Assembly (NCBI RefSeq): GCF_029714305.1
Contig: NZ_CP121647.1
Span: 7,770,501-7,834,500, forward strand
Source: Bradyrhizobium sp. CB3481
GTDB lineage: Bacteria > Pseudomonadota > Alphaproteobacteria > Rhizobiales > Xanthobacteraceae
Length of the DNA: 64,000 nt
Reading direction: 5' to 3'
The first letter of the stretch is position 1; each line of letters starts with the position of its first letter. This document shows, piece by piece, positions 58,712 to 64,000 of the stretch. The notes beneath the pieces were generated by a model. It saw nothing but the letters and a program-made list of their open reading frames with translations. It ran no database searches and was not told the origin of the DNA. Both the position numbers and the translations under genes were made by a program.

Positions 58712-59716
58712 TCAGCGCGCACGAACCTGCTCCGGCGTGAGCCCCGGCGACCCCTTGCCCTCGCGCTCGGCCTGCCGGATCAACTCCGCGATCCGGCGCG
58801 ACAACGGTGCCTCCAGGTCGCGGCGCGCGGCAATTTCGGTGATGACGCCCTGCAGATAATCGATTTCGGTGCGGCGGCCGTGTTTCAAATCTTCCCACAT
58901 CGATGAGCGCGCCTCGGGATCGATCTTCATGGTCCGCCCGAGCAGCATTTCGAAGATGAAGTCCGGCAGGCAGAGCAGCGACGGCAGCCATGCGAGCGGG
59001 ATCGGGGTCGACGAGACCGGCTTGATACCGTCGGCCGCGATCGCCGCGAGCGCTTCGGCAACCTGGTCGGCGAACAGGCGCCGCCAGGGCCGCAAGCCGA
59101 TCTGCCGGCGCAGCGGCAGATCGGCCAGCGCATTGAGCGCGTTGTTGAGGTTGAGCACGAGCTTGCCCCATTGCACGCCCTCGATGTTGTCGGTGGCACG
59201 CATCTTCAGGCCCGGCACCGACAGCTTCTCGGCCGTGCGCGTCTCGTCCCGCTCGATCACGATGTCGCCGGAGGTGGCGCGGTGAAACCGCCCATCGCCG
59301 AGTGCGATCACATTGAACGGCACCATCCCGCCGAGCACGCGCCGCCCCGGCAGGCGCTCGCGCAGCACGGCTTTGTTGCCGACACCGTTCTGCAGGCTGA
59401 CGATGACGGCATCTGATGGCGCGTTCTTTGCGATGACATCGGCCATATCAGCCGTATCCGCGCTCTTGACCGTAACCAGCACGATGCAAGCGGTCTCAAA
59501 AACGGAAGGATTTTCCGACAATACGAACCGATCGCTTGCGACCGTCTGATCGAACCCTTCAAAACTCGTCGGACGCAGGCCGCTCGCCTCGATTTCGGCG
59601 ATGATGCGCGGCCGGGCCAGCAGCGCAACGCGGTGCCCGCCGGCGGCCAACATGCCGCCGACGAAGCAGCCGATGCTGCCCGCCCCTGCGATAGCGATCG
59701 TTTGACCAGAAACCAT
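58712..59716 (-). CDS. 2-dehydropantoate 2-reductase family protein, second paralogue
   Basis: 334 residues from ATG 59716; a TTG seven codons upstream is the alternative. NADP motif GAGSIGCFVGG (about 11-21), KLVLNLNNALNALADLPLRR with the catalytic lysine, and RSSMWEDLKHGRRTEIDYLQ with the substrate serine. It reduces ketopantoate or a related 2-keto acid with NADPH. The sequence is only distantly similar to the copy at 42680. It is monocistronic by appearance. Confidence 0.86.
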   Translation of the reverse strand: MVSGQTIAIAGAGSIGCFVGGMLAAGGHRVALLARPRIIAEIEASGLRPTSFEGFDQTVASDRFVLSENPSVFETACIVLVTVKSADTADMADVIAKNAPSDAVIVSLQNGVGNKAVLRERLPGRRVLGGMVPFNVIALGDGRFHRATSGDIVIERDETRTAEKLSVPGLKMRATDNIEGVQWGKLVLNLNNALNALADLPLRRQIGLRPWRRLFADQVAEALAAIAADGIKPVSSTPIPLAWLPSLLCLPDFIFEMLLGRTMKIDPEARSSMWEDLKHGRRTEIDYLQGVITEIAARRDLEAPLSRRIAELIRQAEREGKGSPGLTPEQVRAR

Positions 59717-59850
59717 TTGGCACCCATCGCGTTGCAACAGGCTTCGATAGCAGAACCCTCAGCCAGTGCCTATCGAACGCGGCCTTCGACGCCTTGTAAC
59801 CGTCATAGGCCGTCTTTATGTTTCGCACGGGGCTACGGAGGAGATGAACC

Positions 59851-60438
59851 ATGGGTTTGCTCGACGTCCTCAACGGCATGATGAACGGCCCGCGCGGCCC
59901 GAGCCGGCCGAGCGCGCCATCCCAGGGCGGCGGAATGTCGCCGCTCACCATGGCGATCCTCGCGCTGCTGGCCTGGAAAGGCATCAAGCATTTCAGCGGC
60001 AACCAGACCGGATCGGCGCCGCAGCCGGCGCCCGCGCCGGGCAATGTACCTGGCAATGTGCAAGCCGGCCTGCCAGGCGGTGGCATGGGCGGCGGCCTCA
60101 GTGACATGCTCAAGGGCGGCCTCGGCGGCCTGCTGGCGGGCGGCGCGGCCGGCAGCATCCTGAGCGGCGGCCTCGGCGATCTCATGAAGCAGTTGCAACA
60201 GAACGGCCTTGGCGATCAGGCCGACTCCTGGGTCAGCAACGGCCCCAACAGGCAGATCTCGCCCGGCGACCTCGCCAACGCGCTCGGCGCCGACCAGATC
60301 GATTCCCTCGCCTCGCAAAGCGGGATGTCGCGCGACGATCTGCTGCAAGGCCTCAGCCAGTTTCTGCCCGACGTCGTCAATCATCTGACGCCGGACGGGC
60401 GGCTGCCGAGCGAGAACGAGATGTCGGAACGGATTTAA
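59851..60438 (+). CDS. YidB-like (DUF937) protein
   Basis: 195 residues. MGLLDVLNGMMNG at the start and a glycine-rich middle (about 72-112) are followed by the conserved helical tail SWVSNGPNRQISPGDLANAL and LGADQIDSLASQSGM. That tail is typical of YidB/DUF937 proteins, often small stress-associated proteins of unknown role. GGAGG lies nine bases before ATG 59851. The GlsB-like gene follows 70 bases later on the same strand and the two may be co-regulated. Confidence 0.85.
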   Translation: MGLLDVLNGMMNGPRGPSRPSAPSQGGGMSPLTMAILALLAWKGIKHFSGNQTGSAPQPAPAPGNVPGNVQAGLPGGGMGGGLSDMLKGGLGGLLAGGAAGSILSGGLGDLMKQLQQNGLGDQADSWVSNGPNRQISPGDLANALGADQIDSLASQSGMSRDDLLQGLSQFLPDVVNHLTPDGRLPSENEMSERI

Positions 60439-60508
60439 CGCCGCGTCGGCGCGGCGCTATGGATAGCGCCGCGCTGCTTCACCATCCGCGATCGAAAAGG
60501 CACAGCAC

Positions 60509-60787
60509 ATGAGCGGCATCATCTGGATCATCGTCGTCGGCTTCGTCGCCGGCATCATCGCGCGCATCCTGTCGCCGGGACCGAACAATCCGACCGGCTT
60601 CATCCTAACCACGGTGCTCGGCATTGCCGGCGCGTTTCTGGCGACGTTCATCGGCCAGGCGATCGGCCATTACGGCCCCGACCAGGGCGCCGGCTTCATC
60701 ACCGCCACCATCGGCGCGCTGGTGGTGCTGTTCATCTGGAATCGCTTGGTGGCGAGCCGCGTGATCTCGGATCCGGGGAATCGATAG
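60509..60787 (+). CDS. GlsB/YeaQ/YmgE stress-response membrane protein
   Basis: 92 residues with three hydrophobic helices, starting MSGIIWIIVVGFVAGIIARI and containing SPGPNNPTGFILTTVLGIAG, the transglycosylase-associated (PF04226) pattern. Located in the inner membrane, linked in other bacteria to stationary-phase and envelope stress; mechanism unknown. A palindromic repeat follows the stop after five bases and may end the transcript. Confidence 0.9.
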   Translation: MSGIIWIIVVGFVAGIIARILSPGPNNPTGFILTTVLGIAGAFLATFIGQAIGHYGPDQGAGFITATIGALVVLFIWNRLVASRVISDPGNR

Positions 60788-60792
60788 ATCTC

Positions 60793-60887
60793 GTAGGGTG
60801 GGCAAAGGCGCAACGCGCCGTGCCCACCATTGCCGACCGAACAAGAGATGGTGGGCACGGCGCAAGAGCGCCTTTTCCCACCCTACC
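60793..60887. repeat. Palindromic intergenic element, family E (GTAGGGTGGGCAAAGGCG type)
   Basis: GTAGGGTGGGCAAAGGCG at the left is answered by CGCCTTTTCCCACCCTAC at the right, and the inner CCGTGCCCACCATTG pairs with GATGGTGGGCACGG. A long imperfect hairpin between convergent genes. Confidence 0.82.
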
Positions 60888-60923
60888 ACATCTCGCAATG
60901 ACGCGACGCTCTTACACTTCTGA

Positions 60924-61706
60924 TCACAGCACCAGATGCATGCCCGCATCCATGCGGACGAACTCGCCGGTCATGTTGCTCGACGCGGGCAAGGCCAGGA
61001 AACACACGAGTTGCGCAATGTCCTCCGCCGTGGACGCGACCTTGAGCGGCACCTTCGCCACCACCGCATCGCGCACCGCTTTTGCGCCCGCCTCGCCACG
61101 GCCCTTGGTGAACCAGGGCGTATCGATATAGCCGGGGCACACCGTGTTGACGCGAATCAGCGGCGCCAGCGCCCGCGCTAACGATTGGGTCATGGTGTTG
61201 AGTGCGCCCTTGCTCGCCGCATAGGCGACCGAGGAGCCGCCGCCGGAAATGCCGGCGACCGAGGACACGTTGACCACCGCCGACGGCGTGCCGGAAGCTT
61301 TTGCGCCAGCCTCGAGTTGGGCGCGCGCTGCGCGGATCATCTGGAAGGGCCCGATCGTGTTGACAGCGTAGATGCGCTGGAAATCCTGCGCCGAAAGCCC
61401 GTCGAGATCGTGATGCGGCACATGCTTGGTGGTGCCGGCATTGTTGACCAGCACATCGAGCCGGCCCCAGGGCGCCGCGGCTGCGGCGATCTTCTTGCAA
61501 TCCTCGTCACGCGACACGTCGCCCTGCACGACCACGACTTCGGCGCCAGCACTACGGCACAGATCGGCAGTGGCCTCAGCTTCCGCCTTGCTGTTGGAAT
61601 AGTTGACGACGATGCGCGCACCGCCCTTGGCCAGAATGGCGGCGGTGGCGGCCCCGAGGCCCGAGGCAGAACCGGTGACTATCGCGCACAAACCATCCTT
61701 CGACAT
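60924..61706 (-). CDS. SDR-family oxidoreductase (FabG-like)
   Basis: 260 residues from ATG 61706, chosen because AAAAGGAA stands seven bases before it; the frame is open to 61844. TGSASGLGAATAAI (cofactor motif), NNAGTTKH, catalytic Ser in VVNVSSVAG and Tyr/Lys in SSVAYAASKGAL. The tail with FLALPASSNMTGEFVRMDAG is typical of FabG-like 3-ketoacyl or sugar-alcohol dehydrogenases. It is divergent from the acyl-CoA dehydrogenase pair across 276 bases, so a role in the same beta-oxidation-like pathway is possible. Confidence 0.9.
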   Translation of the reverse strand: MSKDGLCAIVTGSASGLGAATAAILAKGGARIVVNYSNSKAEAEATADLCRSAGAEVVVVQGDVSRDEDCKKIAAAAAPWGRLDVLVNNAGTTKHVPHHDLDGLSAQDFQRIYAVNTIGPFQMIRAARAQLEAGAKASGTPSAVVNVSSVAGISGGGSSVAYAASKGALNTMTQSLARALAPLIRVNTVCPGYIDTPWFTKGRGEAGAKAVRDAVVAKVPLKVASTAEDIAQLVCFLALPASSNMTGEFVRMDAGMHLVL

Positions 61707-61982
61707 CCGCATTTCCTTTTGCTTTTTGGCAGGGCTTCGAACCGCCCGCTGGTAGGTCGGGGCGTACCATATCGCGCGGCCCATCGCGCGCAACCTCGAC
61801 CAAATCCGCTTCGCGGAATTTATTCTTGGGTACGTATTCATCATGCCGCCCTCGCAGGCCGCCCTGCGGACAGCGCTTGTCAGGGCTATGGCTTTTGCCC
61901 ATCATAAAGCGCAAGAAAAGACCGCGGCCGACCCGGCACTAACAGTCGGGATTGGCATGCCAATTTCAAATCGGGGAACGCT

Positions 61983-63050
61983 GTGGCGGAGAGTGAGAAC
62001 ATCGTTGCCGAGACCGCGGAGAAAATCTTCGCCGATCTCGCCGACGCCCAGACCATCAATCACGACAAGAAGGGCGAATGGAAAGCGCCACTATGGCAGG
62101 CGCTGACCGACGCTGGCCTGCCTCTGTCCTGGGTGCCGGAAGATTGCGGCGGCTCGGGCGCATCGCTTGCCGAAGGTTTTAGCGTGCTTAGCGCCGCCGG
62201 CCGCTTTGCGGTCGCCGTTCCCCTCGCCGAGACCATGCTGGCCGGCTGGCTGCTGGCGCAGGCCAAAATTATCTCGCCCGATGGCGAGATGACCGTGGTG
62301 CCCGCGAGCCCGAAGGACCGGATTACCGTCAGTGCCGATGGCAGCCTGTCGGGCCGGGCGCGCGGTGTGCCGTTTGCCAAGGCTGCCAGGCATTTCGCCG
62401 TGCTGGCGAGCGATGCGAAGGGAAGTTTTTCCATCGCTCTCGTCGACGCCGGCAAATGCCGGATCGAAAGCGGCCTCAACCTCGGCGGTGACCAGTCCGA
62501 TGTGGTGACGCTGGACAAGGTGCAGCCGGTCGCGATCAAGCCGGCGCCGCACGGTTTTGACCAGACCCGCTTGCTGCTGATGGGCGGCGTCGCAAGGTCG
62601 CTGCAGATCGCCGGCGCGCTGGAATCGATGCTGGAAATCTCCGTGCGCTATTCCAACGAGCGCGTCGCCTTCGAGAAGAAGATTTCGAAATTCCAGGCGG
62701 TGCAGCACAATCTCGCACGTCTCGCCGGCGAATCGGCGGCGGCGCTTGCGGCGGCGACGTCGGCTGCGGACGCCATTTCCAACGCGACCTCATTCAACGA
62801 CGAAGTATTTCTCGAAGCGACGGCGGCAAAGATCCGCTGCGCGGAAGCGGCGGAAAAAGGCGGCGGCATCGCCCACCAGGTGCATGGCGCGATCGGCTTC
62901 ACCATCGAGCACATCCTGCATCGCTATTCGCTGCGGGCGCTGGCCTGGCGCGACGATTTCGGCTCCGAAAGCTACTGGGCGGTCGAGCTCGGCAAGCGCG
63001 TCTGCGTCAGGGGCGCCGATGAATTGTGGCCGCTGGTCGCCTCGCGCTGA
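61983..63050 (+). CDS. Acyl-CoA dehydrogenase family protein, short chain of a tandem pair
   Basis: 355 residues from GTG 61983 (GGGGAA upstream). Acyl-CoA dehydrogenase fold: N-terminal helices with WKAPLWQALTDAGLPLSWVP, middle domain reduced in length, C-terminal helices with RVAFEKKISKFQAVQHNLAR and IAHQVHGAIGFTIEHILHRY. A glutamate at the usual catalytic position near the C-terminus is not obvious. It is 34 bases before the second, longer dehydrogenase gene, as in heteromeric alpha2beta2 acyl-CoA dehydrogenases, where one subunit supplies the active-site base. Substrate unknown. Confidence 0.85.
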   Translation: MAESENIVAETAEKIFADLADAQTINHDKKGEWKAPLWQALTDAGLPLSWVPEDCGGSGASLAEGFSVLSAAGRFAVAVPLAETMLAGWLLAQAKIISPDGEMTVVPASPKDRITVSADGSLSGRARGVPFAKAARHFAVLASDAKGSFSIALVDAGKCRIESGLNLGGDQSDVVTLDKVQPVAIKPAPHGFDQTRLLLMGGVARSLQIAGALESMLEISVRYSNERVAFEKKISKFQAVQHNLARLAGESAAALAAATSAADAISNATSFNDEVFLEATAAKIRCAEAAEKGGGIAHQVHGAIGFTIEHILHRYSLRALAWRDDFGSESYWAVELGKRVCVRGADELWPLVASR

Positions 63051-63084
63051 CACCAACATCCTGCTGAGAAGTCGAGACACATAA

Positions 63085-64000
63085 ATGACCGCAGCCCTCC
63101 GTTTCGATCCGATCCGCCTGCCGGAAAAATGCGAGCAGCTCCGCAAGGAAGTGCGCGCCTTCCTTGCCGAGGAAATCGCCGCCGGCACCTTCGATCCGCA
63201 CAAGCCGAACCGCGAAGACACCGACGTGCCGGAGTTTTCCCGCAAGGTCGGCGAGCGCGGCTGGCTCGGCATGACCTGGCCAAAAAAATATGGCGGCCAC
63301 GAGCGCTCGTTCCTCGAGCGTTATGTCGTGACCGAGGAAATGCGCGTGGCCAACGCGCCGACACGGCGCTTCTTCGTCGCCGACCGCCAGAGCGGCCCGG
63401 TGCTGCTGAAATACGCGCCCGAGCACATCAAGATGGAGATCCTGCCGCGCATCTGCAAAGGCGAGATCTGCTTTGCGATCGGCATGAGTGAGCCGAATTC
63501 CGGCTCCGACCTGTTCGCGGCGAAGACGCGCGCGACCAAAACTGACGGCGGCTATCTGATCAACGGCACCAAGATCTGGACCTCCTCGGCCCATATCGCC
63601 GACTACATGATCGCGATCTTCCGGACCTCGCCGCCGACCAAGGAAAACCGCCGCCACGGCCTGACCCAGTTTCTGGTCAAGATGAAGCAGCCGGGCATCA
63701 AGGTGAACCCGATTGGCCAGATCACCGGGCAGTATGAGTTCAACGAGGTCGTGTTCACCGACCACTTCATTCCCGACGATCACGTGCTCGGTGAAATCGA
63801 CGGCGCCTGGAAGCAGGCGACCAGCGAGCTGGCCTACGAACGCTCTGGCCCCGAGCGTTTCCTCGAAACCTACTACGTCCTGACCGAGCTAGTCCGCGCC
63901 GTCGGCAATAACCCGGATACCCGCAGCGCCGAGGGCATCGGCCGCCTGGTGGCGCAGGTCCACACCATGCGGCGCATGTCGGTGTCGGTGGCGGGCATGC
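63085..64000 (+). CDS. Acyl-CoA dehydrogenase, second gene of pair (cut by window end)
   Basis: At least 305 residues from ATG 63085, open to the last base. MTAALRFDPIRLPEKCEQLR begins the N-terminal helical domain. GWLGMTWPKKYGGHERS and the FAD/acyl-CoA segments CFAIGMSEPNSGSDL and YLINGTKIWTSSAHIADYMI follow, all close to the acyl-CoA dehydrogenase consensus. The C-terminal helical domain is incomplete because the window ends. It follows the shorter homologue by 34 bases; the two probably make a heteromeric flavoenzyme that introduces a double bond into an acyl-CoA. Confidence 0.9.
   Translation, partial: MTAALRFDPIRLPEKCEQLRKEVRAFLAEEIAAGTFDPHKPNREDTDVPEFSRKVGERGWLGMTWPKKYGGHERSFLERYVVTEEMRVANAPTRRFFVADRQSGPVLLKYAPEHIKMEILPRICKGEICFAIGMSEPNSGSDLFAAKTRATKTDGGYLINGTKIWTSSAHIADYMIAIFRTSPPTKENRRHGLTQFLVKMKQPGIKVNPIGQITGQYEFNEVVFTDHFIPDDHVLGEIDGAWKQATSELAYERSGPERFLETYYVLTELVRAVGNNPDTRSAEGIGRLVAQVHTMRRMSVSVAGM

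Overview
The window reads as a chromosomal segment of a GC-rich alphaproteobacterium of the Bradyrhizobium/Nitrobacteraceae type. The evidence is the strongly G/C-biased third codon positions, the 257-residue alphaproteobacterial ferredoxin-NADP reductase, the many solute-binding proteins and acyl-CoA enzymes, and several families of palindromic intergenic repeats that I associate with Bradyrhizobium. The genus is inferred; no rRNA or other definitive marker is present. About 56 protein genes, one tRNA-Arg(CCT) and at least nine palindromic intergenic elements are supported.

Layout. 1-10,300: end of an OprB-type porin; CNNM/CBS membrane protein; membrane-anchored GltB-like FMN protein; patatin-like phospholipase; ferredoxin-NADP reductase; a translationally linked ATP-grasp plus Mur/FolC-like ligase pair that looks like a split cyanophycin synthetase; a dicarboxylate symporter with an orphan amino-acid-binding protein. 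10,525-18,556: a quinone-oxidoreductase-like enzyme, then the most unusual region. Here a YcaO protein and a SARP/BTAD-TPR regulator (+ strand) converge on a class III nucleotide cyclase, an animal-type haem peroxidase and two tandem 136-residue small proteins (- strand). The two small proteins share an identical 16-residue C-terminus that keeps its sequence while its codons drift. I interpret this as a candidate RiPP (YcaO/TOMM-type) locus with twin precursors. 18,913-25,161: RND efflux pair, a triple Cys-rich-repeat secreted protein and small hypotheticals.

25,388-35,088: an aromatic-acid catabolic island. An aryl-CoA ligase and an FAD monooxygenase (probably salicylyl-CoA 5-hydroxylase) form one operon. 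Gentisate 1,2-dioxygenase is divergent from maleylpyruvate isomerase plus a MarR regulator. An ABC importer and an FAD oxidoreductase follow. The same operator-like sequence sits upstream of both catabolic transcription units, which ties them to one regulator, probably the MarR.

35,184-51,875: LysR regulator, aspartate dehydrogenase, a chemoreceptor paired with an orphan TRAP-binding protein, enoyl-CoA hydratase, a Spy-like His/Gly-rich protein, ketopantoate reductase plus SDR, an Asp/Glu racemase-type protein, several alpha/beta hydrolases, a di-haem cytochrome, and an NmrA/epoxide-hydrolase operon. A divergent TetR gene faces this operon across two copies of an 18-bp palindrome. 52,650-64,000: tRNA-Arg, PRC-barrel protein with a clear terminator, a Bug-binding protein/cupin/RraA operon facing an AraC regulator, a second ketopantoate reductase, small stress-type proteins, an SDR, and a tandem acyl-CoA dehydrogenase pair whose second gene runs off the window.

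All functions are predicted by reading motifs by eye; no database search was run. Start codons were moved from the longest reading frame where a Shine-Dalgarno sequence or codon usage argued for it, and the reason is stated in each entry.
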